Assembly: GCA_015680685.1 (NCBI GenBank)
Contig: MNCI01017535.1
Coordinates: forward strand, 572,832-636,831
Origin: Gnetum montanum
Lineage: Eukaryota; Streptophyta; Gnetopsida; Gnetales; Gnetaceae
Length of the DNA stretch: 64,000 bases
Direction: 5' to 3'
Shown: in pieces, positions 52,601 through 64,000 of the stretch
Numbering within the stretch: the stretch's first letter is position 1
Layout: each line of letters opens with the position of its first letter
Translations under genes and position numbers: made by a program
Notes under the pieces: generated by a model
What the model was told of the DNA's origin: nothing
The model's input: the letters and a program-made list of their open reading frames with translations, nothing else
The model's database searches: none

Positions 52601-55066
52601 TTGGTACAAAGGGAGGTGAAGAAATAGGGTTGCCAACCACAAGTGTATTTGAGGGCTTAGGTGGACTATGGGATTGAAAGAAAGGCATTTTCTTTAATTG
52701 AGTATCTAACCCACTCAGTTGATGAATCGCTTGTAGATTAACTACCCTGGTGGCATTGCATTATTGTGGTTGAGCTAATAGTTCACCCTGCCTAGATGAA
52801 GCAGGTGGTAGTTATGTTGAGGATGGAGGATGATGTGCATATTTATAGGAGGAGGATAAGTGTAAAAGGTGGTATATCTCCTTGCATGTGGATAATGAGT
52901 TCAATAATTATCAGGAGGGTAGTAGTGAGGTTGAAAAGTGGAAACATGACTAGAAGAGTCACGTGGAAACAAGGGGTGCAAAATGTAATACCCATATGGA
53001 TTAGGTTATTTGTAAGGGTATCGCTACCTTGGTGGTGCCAGCACCCATGACTATGGTTTATGCCACTATTGATACTACTCATATGGTTGCAATGGATTTC
53101 CACTTGGATAATACTATTGTTGCTGGTAGAACTGCCTAGAATTGCCTTGAGGATAAGGAAATCTTCTAGGTGTTTGCCTTTATGCAAGTCATGGATTCAA
53201 AGCGTACACCCCAGACTCCTATAAGTGTGACACTATGGGACAACATCCCTTAGGATGTTCATAATGGTAGATGTCACATCCACCATCATCATTTGATTCA
53301 CTTCCTATAACTTCCTCTATTGCAGCAATCTTGCCCTTACCTCTTTGAATGGCATGTTTAGCTTCCTTGCACCTCCTGTGCTCACAATCACTACCTTGTT
53401 CTTTGAACTCTTTAGCAATTTTGAGGATAGCTTGAAATCTGCTATCCATGGAGTTCCATAATTGATCAACCTTAGCCATAATTTTAGATTGAAATTTTTG
53501 AATAATAAGGTTTTTCGATTCACCACCTCATTAATTACTGATTCTTTCTCATTGCCACAAAATCGAACATTCCTTTTGTGAATGGAAGGATTGTGGTTTT
53601 ACTCTTCTGCACTTTCTCATTTTCTTAATTCTCCTTCCTCTTTTGCTACCTGCTTAATCAATCTTTGAATCTAATGGGTGCTTAATTTTGACAATTGTCG
53701 TTGGGCATTGACACCAAGGGCTCTCGTCATTTCATATTGAAGCTCAACTATAATGTGGTGAAGTTGGTCCAATTGAGAATAACTATAGTTGGGACATTTA
53801 TGTAATAAGAAATAGTATCAACCAATGACAGTAGCCAAGGGTTCATGTGTCCCTGGTTTCCATCATTTGATCTACTTCCTCAAGTTGGTCACTCAAGAGT
53901 ATTTTTGGTATTTTTCATTGAACAATTCAAGCATTATACTTCATCATTTGATAGATTTTGGTTCTAAGGACCAGTATTAGTTTTCTGCTTCTTTAATGAG
54001 TGTCCTTGGAAACAAATTCAGCTTTTGCTACTTATTTTCTATATTTTGCAAGGCACATGCATCTTGAAAAGATTGGAGATGGTTTTGTGGATCTAAGCTA
54101 TATCTCCCTTCAAACTGAGGAATATTATTCATGTCTAGTCTTTTAATCTAACTAGCATTTATGTAACTTGTGGAAACTCTTACTACCTTTGCTATGTTGA
54201 GCATGCTTCGAGTAGTAAGTAAAGGCTCATTGACACCATGATTTTGGTGCCTACGATGCCCTCTGCTACCCCTTAGTTCATGATGTTTCATCTCTCTTGA
54301 ATGCCCATGCCCTTGGTCTTGACTTTCCCAATGATCCTTTCAATCATTGCAATCCTATTAGTCACCTCCATCACGGTCCACCCCCTGCAATTGCAATTAG
54401 AGCCAAAAGAAGAAGACGATGATGAAAAAGATGAAGAGGAAGAAGAACTAGTGCCATCACAATGCCTGGTACCTCCTCTTCGATGATCACAACCATGATC
54501 ATGATCTTGTTTCCTATCCACATCCTTACATTGACTTGCCCCTTTGGATCCTTCTTTTTCATTGGATCCATTCTTGCTAGAACCAAGATTATGGATCATG
54601 GATTGTAGGTTCTGGTTTTGACCTTCTTCATTGAAGTTAAAAGAGGAAGTTCATTGAATGGAAAATCCCCAAAGAATTGTTCTCCACCATCTTTTTGGTA
54701 CAAAAAAAATGGAAAATCATTGAACCTTTTCCCCTCTATAAATTCATGACACTATTCTAATTGGTGATCCCTAAGATGTTGTGCAGCAGTGGGATGATAA
54801 TCCCTAGCATCAGTATCTTGCACAACATACTCAACATGAAGTTCCTTGAAGCCTAGATGGATAAGCATTTGTTGGAGCATTGTAGGAATGGATCAACCTA
54901 GCGGCAACACAATTTTTCCTTCCATGTTATGCCAACGTAGCTATTCATCTTGATGTAGGATGAAGGTGAAGTTGAGATGAGCATATATGACTTTGTATTG
55001 TTGGGGCACTTGCTAATGTCTTATGTTAGACTTGGACAGAGAATCACTCCTATAAGAAGAAGACAT
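52601..55066 (-). pseudogene. Element D gag
   Basis: Start at 55066 (MSSSYRSDS). NFTFILHQDE block at about 54980. Charged, serine-rich middle (54599-54288). The zinc-knuckle-like motif CDIYHYEHPKGC is at 53278-53243 (second cysteine changed to Y). Frames 53526-53219 preserve the part before it (LWNSMDSRFQAILKIAKEFK). Stops elsewhere. Confidence 0.75.
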
Positions 55067-55204
55067 CTTATGTTAGAAAAATAAAAGTGCAATGTGCTCT
55101 TTAAAATTGTTATAGTTATTTTTGTAGGATATGACTCTATGGTTCATTCCAATGATTTGAATAATTTTCACTAGTGCTAGATAGTGCACATAACAACTAA
55201 AATG

Positions 55205-55223
55205 TCCTTGGAAATGGTGCTAA
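55205..55223 (-). promoter_or_regulatory. Primer-binding site of element D (decayed)
   Basis: The minus strand reads TTAGCACCATTTCCAAGGAC. It is recognisable only by position and by comparison with A and E. Confidence 0.6.
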
Positions 55224-56063
55224 TGATGAGTGGTGAGGTACCCCTATGCCTAACCATACGAATCACAAGTGTTCATGCACAATCCAGTTGAAGTTTGTAG
55301 ACCTTAAGTTTTCAAGTACACTAGTTCTAAGACATGAAATGTAATATGAACGATCATTGTCTTCTCAGTTCCACTCATGAGGCATAAGTATATGGTTAAG
55401 TACAATTGAGGTATATGATTTTTATCATTTTATATTTTATACATGTCGTTGCCTAGAACAAGAATGAAAGGTAGAGGAATTTAATATCTAATTCATCTAT
55501 TGCCTAGCTAGCCTAACACAAGTACTCGTTCCCACTCTTCGAACACATCCTGAATGTGTATAGCACTGCTAGGTTACCAAATGTTAAGTGTTTTTGGGTT
55601 ACCAAGTGCTACATGTATGCTTGAAGTGGTCATGCTTGTGTTCACTAACAATTGGAAATTAATTGCTTAACTAAAGTGTATTAAAGTAAAGTGCAAGAAT
55701 ATTAAATGCATCAAGGAAACATTAATCTATTCTCAATGTTGCAAGGATGATCAAAAGGTTTTGTCTTTATTTTCATTACATGGCTGTGCTTAGGTACATC
55801 AATGCTCGAACAAAGATCCATACACACTCAAACTCCTGCTGTGAGCACTCAGAAAATATTCTAACTTTGGGGAAAACAAACTACAAGAGCTTCGCTATAC
55901 TATGAAAAAACCTACCAATATGAAATCATGTGTCCAAGAATTATATTTATAGGTTGGCATATACCTTGTGATATTCGATATTTGATATTGCATCTTGGGA
56001 TCTGATATTGAGTATTTGATATCAAGGCTCCAATATTGGAGCATGTCAAAACATGATACATCA
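55224..56063 (-). repeat. Element D 5' LTR (840 bp)
   Basis: Plus-strand ends TGATGAGTGGTGAGG and GATACATCA, then ATCAA. Minus-strand TATA (CCTATAAATATAA) near 55942-55954. Confidence 0.9.
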
Positions 56064-56068
56064 ATCAA
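56064..56068. repeat. Right target-site duplication of element D (ATCAA)
   Basis: Exact copy of 36229-36233. Confidence 0.85.
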
Positions 56069-58340
56069 GAATAAAGACTAAGTATGGTGTTGACAATGTT
56101 TGACTCAAGTTTAAGCATCAAACTCAATTAATTTAACATCAAAAAGAATATTCTTAATTCCCAGAGACCTCCAAACATCACCCAAGTTCATAATCTATTT
56201 TATGAACTTAATTCTTGGTGACCTTGGAAAAGTTTCAAAATCAAATTTTTTTTAAGTATTGGAGCTAACTCAAATTGCACATCAATTGTAACCTTATCAA
56301 CATCACCCTAAAAAAATTGTATTTTAACATCACTTTAGATCCTATGGAGCCCTGAGCAACACATCCTAGGCTTCCATGCCTACATAAGGCTCAAGTTTTG
56401 TGATTTTGGGCAATTTGACCTCAGGAACCTAGGATCCAAAAAATTATAACCCTGGGTTTAACACTAACATTGCCATTAATATTAATGTTAATGTTAATAG
56501 AATAAACATGGTCCTAGGCATTTCCAAGATACATAACACCTACATTTCAATTCCTCTTCTGCTTTCATAGGCTTTTCAGTGACCTACTAACATTGGTTTC
56601 AATGCTCAAAATAGTTATTTTAACAAGTTTAAGAGAAACTTGGGAGGTTTGGAGTTGAGATTTAGCAAACACTTGTAGAAGATGTTAATGTTGACATCAT
56701 CATCAATATTAATGTTACCATGCTGATGTGAGAACTATTCCAAGTTCTTAGGATTAATACTTGGCATCTCTCCCTTAGGTTTGTAGACTCCTCAACACCC
56801 TAAATAAATCATTCAAATAAATTTCAACTTTGACATCTCAAAGGTCAACAAGCACTGACATTAATGTTAATTTTAGCATCAATGTCACAATCATTGAAAC
56901 TTTCAAAACAACATCTTTGAAATGTATAATCAACCTAAAACCACATCTCTAGGGTTTTTGGGATCCTAGGCATCATCTTGATAGCATTCAACCTTAGTTC
57001 AAGGATGAAACAAGGTCCCATAAGCTTAATATCTTAACTTGGTTGAAAGTGAAGAAATTTGGCTAAGTTTTGATGATGCTAATACTAACATCAATGTTAG
57101 CATTAGTATCATCAATATCAAGGCCTGCACCATCATTCTTGCACCTTGTAACTTTAGATTTAACATCATCCTTGATCTCGTAAACTCCTCAACAACATTT
57201 CAGGATCATTCAACATAAATCCAAGCATTAAATGGAATCCTGGAAGGCTTAGACTAGAACTTGGGTAAAATTGTCAAATTTTTGCTAACATTGATGCTAA
57301 CATCACTATCAACATGAGCATCACTTGTCCACATCATCATACTTGCCAAAAACGAAGGTCAAACATTCCATTTTTGAACTTCAAATCAACTTTGGGTGAA
57401 CTACACTTGACTTCATGCTCAAATTTACAACCCTAAGTTGAAATTGACAACTTTATGCATATAAATAGGAGTTTAAAAAACAAATTGCAGGCTAATGTTT
57501 TGAGCCCTTGGGTACTTTTTGAGATTTTGAAACCCCAAGAACATGTGCAATAGACCTCCCAACATTGCTTGCATGCTCCATGGCCACCATAGCTCCTCCA
57601 AGCTCCAAAAATAACACTAACATGGAATCCACAATAGTCCTCCAAAATTAGAATTTCTTGGGATTTAGTGACAGTTTCTAGGGTTAGAAATTTTTTTCAA
57701 CTCCAGCATCAGTGATGGGACACTCACAAAATAGCCTTGTTTTATTCAAGAATTGATTCGAGATTGCTTCTATAGCTTCTTCTTCCATATCCTCATCCTT
57801 TAGAGGTTTAATTTTGATCTCCAAATTAATATTTTTCTCATGAATTTGTTTTTAATGCCAATTTCATTCCACTTATGTTTTACTTTAATTCTTGTAGTTT
57901 AACACTCCTTAGGAGGTGAACACTATTTTTATCAAGTAATAAAGCATTTCTATTATTTTTGAAGGAAATCAAAAACCTTTTCCCATATCATAGCATCTCA
58001 TACTTAATATTTTATGCTATTTTCCTAACATTCTACACTTAAAATTTATCATATCTCGCATAGTCCATTCCATACATATTTTATTTTTTAGTATTCTATA
58101 CATAGTCATTCTTTAGCATTTTATACTTAGCTATTTTTCCAACATTCAACTCATAGGTTTTTATCATTTCTATAACATTCCTAGTTTTTATTCGATAGGC
58201 TAAGTCAACATTCAATTTGAGATTTGTGCCTCATTATTTCAACATCCTTGACCTAGAAAAGGCCATGAATTGAGTAATCTAACACTTTAGTTCATGGAGG
58301 TGTCCTTGCAAAGTTAAGAGGAATAATTTCGCAGGAACAT
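56069..58340 (+). repeat. Long LTR-like region of family F
   Basis: U3-like part with at least five blocks of AACATYAATGTTARCATT-type words at about 56460, 56690, 56865, 57080 and 57290, spaced roughly 170-220 bases. TATA GCATATAAATAGG at about 57457; R-like CTCCTTAGGAGGTGAACACT and AATAAAG at about 57905-57945. Ends near TTTCGCAGGAACATTTTTGA (about 58329). It matches 12880-13440 and 25030-25720 in order. The left boundary is not defined; the first bases after 56068 may be the last codons of fragment H. Confidence 0.5.
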
Positions 58341-58575
58341 TTTTGATATTAAAAGAAGGGCTAATAGGATTTATTTCATCTCAAACCTATTACCTAGTAG
58401 TCTATAGGTTCCTTCAAGGATGTAGAATTTTCTCACTCTTTTTATTCTTACTTAACTTATTTTTGACTTTGCACTTGATCTTGTTTTCTTCTAAGTATGT
58501 GTGTAAGAGATACTTGTTAATATCATGTTTGGTCAAGATTCCAACTTCTTCCATAACTCCCAAATTTTTAAATTG

Positions 58576-61500
58576 ATGGAAGCATGGAAGGTACAGGCTC
58601 ATATGAAACCTATGATGCAACATGAGTACAAGGTAACATGTTCTAAATGAAAATTAAGTATTCTGCTTCCCAAAAATGAACTAAGAAGAATGACTACCTA
58701 TGATAGAACCAATGATCTAGAGCCTTTTCTACCTAACTCAAACCATCTCATTAAGCTTATCCAATTCGAACATGCCACATTGGTAGAATACCTAATTACC
58801 AACGATGAAGTCTAAGTAATGGAAAGTGTTATTAGCAATCATCTAATCAAAAAGCCCAACATCAATGTCAATAGTAAAAACTATTAATTTCAAGACCAAC
58901 TTAGTAAGCAAATTGGTGATATTAGTGTCCATGATGATGACAAGGAGGAACATCCTCAAGTCTCTTTTCCTATCAACCCTTTTCCTCTTCTAAATAGTCT
59001 CACTACATTGCATGTGAACCTCATTGGTTCTACCAACTTGTTTTCTATTCCCATGCATTAAATTATCTCTTTTGTAGTGCCTATTTTAATCAATTCTATT
59101 ATAATAATCCCACCTACAACCAACTTGCCTCTTGCCTATAGCCTATTCTAAAATATCAGTGTGGTTAATCACACTCATCTAACGATTAATCAAAACATTA
59201 ATAAACCTCTTAACCCATTTCAAACATTACCTCACTTAATACTAATATAATAGTCACAAATCTCCTTACCTTTCCCATCAAGTATGTCCTAGATTCCACC
59301 ATTCAGTGTCATTATAGTAGCACCCATGACTGTTATGGCATCTATTCAACCAATTTTACCTACTTAGAATCCCATCCTAAGCAACCCCACTCAAAACATT
59401 CTTGCAATTCCTTCTAAAATAGTGTTGTTATTACAAGACTTTGCTTCTACACTATTGGCAAGTTAAGATTAAGCCATGAAAGTTACTACATCACACATGG
59501 GAAATCCTGCAATGTCTATCATCAATCTTCTTATTGATCCTATTAGTTTACTTATCCTAGCTATCTAGGTTTCTAAGGGGGTATCATTACTAAATTACAC
59601 TAAATATGATGGGAAATCTAATTTCACCAATTGTGTGATAACATTTCAAAATAAGTGTTATTGTTAGCCAATTATTCCCATATTATTCGTAGAAGTTTTT
59701 CCAATTTTTTTTGGCTAGGAAAGCATTAGAATTATATAGGTCTCTTTTCCAAAATTTTATTACCTTTCTATAATATCTTTTCATAATATTTTTGGAGAGA
59801 CTCAAATATAACATTATTAAAGGTGGAACTTTGTAGAAGCTCCTTGCGATCAAATAAGCACATAATGAGTCCATTTCTAAGTTCATTTCTAGATGGACAT
59901 TTGCCACCATGGAGCTTAAATATCAATTGTATGATGAATAGTTATTGGATATCTTTAAGGAAGATATCAATGATAACATTAGAGGCAAATTGGCCTATCC
60001 TAGGCCACTTAGCCTTCATGATGCAATCACTTTAGCTAAAGATATTGAGAAGGTGGTTAATTTTAGCAATAAGGTAAACAATGTAATCAACAAAGACAAA
60101 TAATTCCAAAACATAGGGTAAGTAGTGGCTTCAATAAAAAAAACTACTGCTAATTTATCATCTAATAAGGAGGGCACTAATGGCAGACATTAAAATTCAA
60201 ATCTAAAGCCCAATTGTGTGGTGAACCAAATACATTCAATAATGTGCAAAAAAGGCTACAATATGATATGTTAAAATACCACAAGTTTCTAATAACCTAT
60301 ACTCAATTATATAACATTAATCCCAAAGCAAGTCTTTGAACAAATAAGAGCTCATTTAAGAGAATTTAAACTTTGACAATCGATCTATCTTGATGAGATT
60401 TACTATTACCATGAAGTTATAGGTCATGATACAAAGGATAGCAACAAGCTAAAGGATAATGTGCAAGCACTTGTGGAGAAAGAAAAGATTATGTTCAACA
60501 TACCTATGTAGCCCAAAAAATCAAAATATGTCAATTTTGTAGATTCCCTAAATGCCTATTTAAGGAGAATTTCTACCTTCCAATTAAAAAACAAGGTAAA
60601 TCATCCCAAGTTACCTTTTGTAATTCAAATGAGCCTTATCCAAAATGCCTCCTATTCATCCTCCCAATTAAACCGATGAAGGCCTAAGACACCTTTTTTT
60701 ATCAACCTTTCTAGAAATGGTGATAAGTCATCCTCTTCTTAGAATGTGTGTAGAGCTCCTTTGGTTATTGATATGATACCTAATTATGATGAAGTATCTA
60801 TGCATACAAATCCTTATTTTTTCATATCCTCCATCTCCTCTAAGATATTATCTCCCTTTACCAATACCATCCAAGCCTATTTGTTATCCTCTTGTTCTCC
60901 CTTATGTAATTCTTCATCTAATATGCCCATATACCTCACCTAAGTTTCAGGAACCTTTTCTACTTTTCACTACAACATCCCCAGTTAGAATCCTAATCCA
61001 TGCTCAAAAGCAACCTAAGAAATACAAAGCTAAAGAAATGGAGAAATCCCCAAGTTACCATATCCAAAATAAAAAGAAAGTTTTCTTCTAAGGTGAACCA
61101 AGTGTTACCCTTTCCTTTCCCATTGTCATATCAACTTTGTTACACCAAACATTGTTTTCCCTCCACCTATAAGCAAGGAGGCAACACCTAGGAAAAAGCC
61201 TATATCTCAAATCAAAGTTGTGATGGAATAAAAGGGACCCATCTTTTTCTCTTTGACCTAATTTCAACCTTGAAGAAATATTACTTGGATTTAGAGGAGC
61301 TTTTTAAATTAATCACTATGCTTGTAGATATTCATCCTCACCCTCAAGTGATCTCATGTCTACTTAATGCTTTAAAGTACGAGGTGGATTACATGGTATT
61401 CAAAAGGAAAACCTCCAAGACTCATCCTCCTGCAAGTATTATATCTCAACTTCTTATCTACATAACAACACAAGTAGGGGACAAAGTATCACTACCTTTG

Positions 61501-62040
61501 GTGCATGTGGATGATGGAGCTAGGACTAACCTCATCTCATGGTCCATCATTGAGCATCTTAACCTTTGAAAATAGGTCATGTACTCTAACTATAATTCCT
61601 CTTTAATTCATGTAGGAAGTTACTATTTTCTATAGAAAGTTACATCACATTTGAGATGGTCATTTTAGTCATTATAAACCTATAAGGAATAAATGATATA
61701 TTAGAAAGACCTTGGTTAGCATACCATCATGTTATCTCTCTCCTATTACACCAAGAAATTTGTTTCCCTTGCAAAGATAAAGAAGTTGTAATTCATGCAG
61801 ATCTTGAGGTTCCTGCTATCTCACATCTAGACATTACCGTAAGTTTAGCCTAGGATCTCAACCTACACTAATAGGATAAACCTCCACTAAACAAAAAACT
61901 AAAGAGTTCAAACCTAGCATCCCTTGATCCTTTAGCACTTATGAGTTCATAGACTTGGGATTTGACAAGTTCTATAGATTTGCGTCCATTAAGAGTGTGA
62001 TAGATCCTACTAGAGTGAATGTTATAAAAGCTATAGTCCA
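58576..62040 (+). pseudogene. Family F gag-protease region
   Basis: Plus-strand fragments in order: MEAWKVQAHMKPMMQHEYK (58576), LNYTKYDGKSNF (about 59593, the usual gag 'FDGKSDP' region), ESISKFISRWTFATMELKYQ (about 59868) with GKLAYPRPLSLHDAITLAKD (about 59985), and KKYYLDLEELFKLITMLVD (61271, pre-protease). LPLVHVDDGARTNLISWSII (61495) looks like the protease active site (D-D-G-A). NDILERPWLAYHHVISLLLH (about 61690) is the second protease block G/ERPW. I see no RT downstream in the window. Many stops; inactive. Confidence 0.6.
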
Positions 62041-62999
62041 AGCCTATCCTCTATAATGATTCCATTCCAATGTCTCTTCATTGTCTTTTCCTTATTTATA
62101 TTTTTTCCTAGACTTCATAAATTTTTCATTTTTAATCATTTTTTAAACTTATATATTTGTAATATTTTACTATTTTCTTAGCTTAGTGTTCTTTATTGAT
62201 TATCATTATTACTTAGTACCTTCTATGCAAAGTTTTAGTTTTTTTTTGCATAAGTTTAGATCTTTTGTTTTTATTTTTATTGCACTTACTTTCTCTTTCA
62301 TGTTAAAAAATTTGATAAACCTATAAACAAATAAATGTTAGCAAAACCATAAATATAAAAACCTTAGAAAAGCTATAAACATAGAAAACTAGAAAAGCTA
62401 TAAAAATAGAAAACATAAAAAGAAATAATGAATAATAGTTCCTCTATCATAGCTAATAGTCCATTTAACATTAATTAACACATATCTCATAACATCTAAT
62501 GTAATTCAATAAAGTACAAAAATCTAGAAATGTAGAATCCCATCTCATACAACATCACATATCTAGCCATTGCTGCTTTGACCACTTGGGGTCTCACTAT
62601 GGAAAGGGAATATCTTCCCTACTATCTTAGCATCCTTTGCATCCTTTTCCTTGCTTCCATAACCTTCCAAGGAATCTATACCTATGTAAAAATTGTTGAC
62701 CTTTTGGTATGTCAAAACCTTAAGAAAAATGAAGAACATAAAATGTTTTGTGGAATGTGATGTTGTTTCAGGGCATGAAGGAGAGCTCCAGAGATCACAT
62801 CTACAAAGAAATGAGATGACATATACAAATAGATGTCAAAGTGAAGACAACAAGGACTTGCTAGATATGAATGAGGACTCAAGGAATGAGAGCCATAAAG
62901 AAATGACAAAGTGAAGACTGCAAGGACTCGAGAGAGCTTAGACAAGGACTTCATAAGCAAATTGGAAGCAAGGGCAAGATTGAAAAGAAGCTAAATGTG
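62041..62999. other. AT-rich spacer
   Basis: No gene recognised. It contains a short tandem duplication (62365-62414) and several weak ORFs (62578-62914) without family signatures. Confidence 0.45.
62365..62414. repeat. 25-bp tandem duplication
   Basis: Two adjacent 25-base units beginning TAGAAAAGCTATAAA with one difference (C to A). Confidence 0.85.
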
Positions 63000-63960
63000 T
63001 TGATTTTTGTTGAGGATGATTCTTGGATGTTTGGCATATTTCAATGTGTTTTTGGCTCATTTTGATGTTTGGAGGCATCTAGATGCTCCTAGCATCAAAA
63101 TGAGTAATTTCATTTTTGGGCCCTATAAAATAGACATCTACATGTAGACATCTCCTAGTAAACATATTCCCAGATATGTCTTTCCTAAACAATAGACATC
63201 TTCCAAAAATAGAAGACATTTTCCCATATTTGAGGCTAATCTCAGGTAGACATCCCAACTTCAAATAAGATGTCTACACTATCCATTAGGTGACCATTGC
63301 AAGTATTTTGAGGCATTCTTGGAAACTCCAAAGATATAAGAAGACATCAAGTCTTTGAAATAGAAGAAGTGAATGCATGTGAATGTGAATAGTCTACATC
63401 AAGCCTTCATTGTCTAATCTATTGTACTTGTGTGCTTCATTGTAGCATCATTTGTATTGTAGTAGTGATTATATTATACCATGCTTCAAAGTACAAGGAC
63501 CAGAACATCAATTACATCTTTTCCCTATAATATATTTTTCTCTTTCTTATTGCCCTGCTGAGGTTGATGCACTTCTTATGAAAAGGCATCATCCTTGAGC
63601 TTGTTGAGATCCTACTACAATTGAGTGTTGGTGTAGCACCAAAACACTCTGAAGCAAAGCTCAAGTTGTAAAGGTTGTGGGATCCTGTAAACCACATTCT
63701 AAGCTTGTCGGGACCTTGCAAGGTTGAGTGGATTCATAGTGACGAATCACTCTAGAGTAGAGCTTAGAGCTTGTACAAGGTGTGGTGCCCTTAAAACCAC
63801 ATTTCAGAGAAACAAAGTCCAAAGATGTGCAAGTGAACTACCCTTCGAGTGTGGAGCATCCAAGTTGGGGAATGGTGTAAAAATTGGTGTGTGCTTTGTG
63901 TTAAAGAATTTTTGATTTGGGAAACTTATTCATCCCTCCCCCTTCTAAGTTCTAAGATCC
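63000..63960 (+). repeat. Probable Ty1/copia-type LTR (5' LTR, running to the window end)
   Basis: TATA CCCTATAAAATAG at about 63120. Upstream is a hairpin (63056-63104), downstream are several AGACATCT words (63132-63260). The end GGGAAACTTATTCATCCCTC with CCCCTTCTAAG resembles the U5 end of plant copia LTRs (TATTCACCCCCCTCTA). No second LTR or coding region is visible, so the assignment rests on these resemblances. Confidence 0.4.
63056..63104. repeat. Nested perfect inverted repeat (hairpin)
   Basis: CTCATTTTGATG (63056-63067) pairs perfectly with CATCAAAATGAG (63093-63104). Between them lies the 12-base palindrome GCATCTAGATGC (63075-63086) flanked by GGA/TCC. The TATA box follows about 16 bases later. 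Confidence 0.85.
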
Positions 63961-64000
63961 TCAAAAATAAATAAAAAAATTGGTAAAATATAAAAATCCA

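Larger units (their letters stand above)
36234..56063 (-). mobile_element. Element D: full-length Ty3/gypsy retrotransposon, split by element E
   Basis: It starts TGATGAGTGACAAGG at 36234 and ends GATACATCA at 56063, with identical 5-base target copies ATCAA outside. Its own sequence is 36234-36944 plus about 46944-56063, near 9.8 kb. The rest is element E, sitting inside D's 3' LTR just after the TATA region. In minus sense it carries: 5' LTR, primer site, gag, protease, RT, RNase H, integrase, internal polypurine-like site, 3' non-coding region, polypurine tract, 3' LTR. All coding parts are interrupted by stops. Its host sequence is the inverted fragment H. Confidence 0.9.

Noticed and set aside
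54288-54599. Serine/acid-rich frames as regulatory proteins
   Set aside because: They are overlapping frames of the low-complexity middle part of D's gag.
1-64000. tRNA, rRNA, riboswitch or organellar insertion
   Set aside because: No cloverleaf or A/B-box pair with a CCA-proximal stem, nor rRNA core sequence, was noticed on reading; the tRNA-like words at primer-binding sites are retrotransposon features.

Overview
The window looks like a gene-poor stretch of a large, repeat-rich seed-plant genome, probably a gymnosperm. This is inferred from two intronless plant-type PPR genes embedded in old, heavily mutated LTR retrotransposons, from AT-rich spacers and from mixed LINE relics. No bacterial, organellar, tRNA, rRNA or CRISPR signal was seen. 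Two runs of N (756 and 32960-33000) show that it is a draft assembly.

Layout. 1-1290 is the 3' end of a plus-strand Ty3/gypsy element. 1302-3182 is a decayed Ty1/copia pol with its 3' LTR. About 3200-4280 is a LINE reverse-transcriptase relic. 4888-11077 is the only clearly host genic island: a truncated plus-strand PLS-type PPR gene (5196-6398) with a broken continuation (to 6796), then an intact 938-residue minus-strand PLS-E PPR gene (8179-10995) with a plausible TATA box. 11640-12560 holds two minus-strand LINE fragments: an L1-like endonuclease and an RTE-like 3' end. About 12880-13994, 24990-27506 and 56069-62040 are pieces of a second, plus-strand gypsy-like family (here F) with unusual long U3 regions.

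The dominant family is a minus-strand Ty3/gypsy group with LTRs of about 0.8-0.9 kb that start TGATGA(A/G) and end CTCATCA on one strand, a primer-binding site of the TGGCACCGTTG type, and Athila/Tat-like RT (F-M-D-D-F). Copies are: A (13995-22143, RNase H and integrase deleted), a solo LTR (22615-23396, perfect 5-bp target duplication CTAAC), C (27507-35465, pol deleted, extra coiled-coil reading frame), H (35480-36233, inverted RT piece), D (36234-56063, target duplication ATCAA) and E (36945-46938), which is inserted inside the 3' LTR of D. All coding regions contain stops and frameshifts, so none of the copies looks active. The window ends in a probable copia LTR with a strong hairpin (about 63000-63960).

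The most interesting signals are non-coding and shared between copies. (1) A second polypurine-tract-like sequence lies at the pol end of A, C, D and E, about 1.9 kb upstream of the true one, and a dense T-tract region follows it in element sense. (2) Two short boxes are strongly conserved inside the otherwise diverged 3' non-coding region. (3) Palindromic GATATC arrays sit just upstream of the LTR TATA box. (4) Copy C carries an extra long reading frame of unrecognised identity with its own TATA-like upstream sequence.
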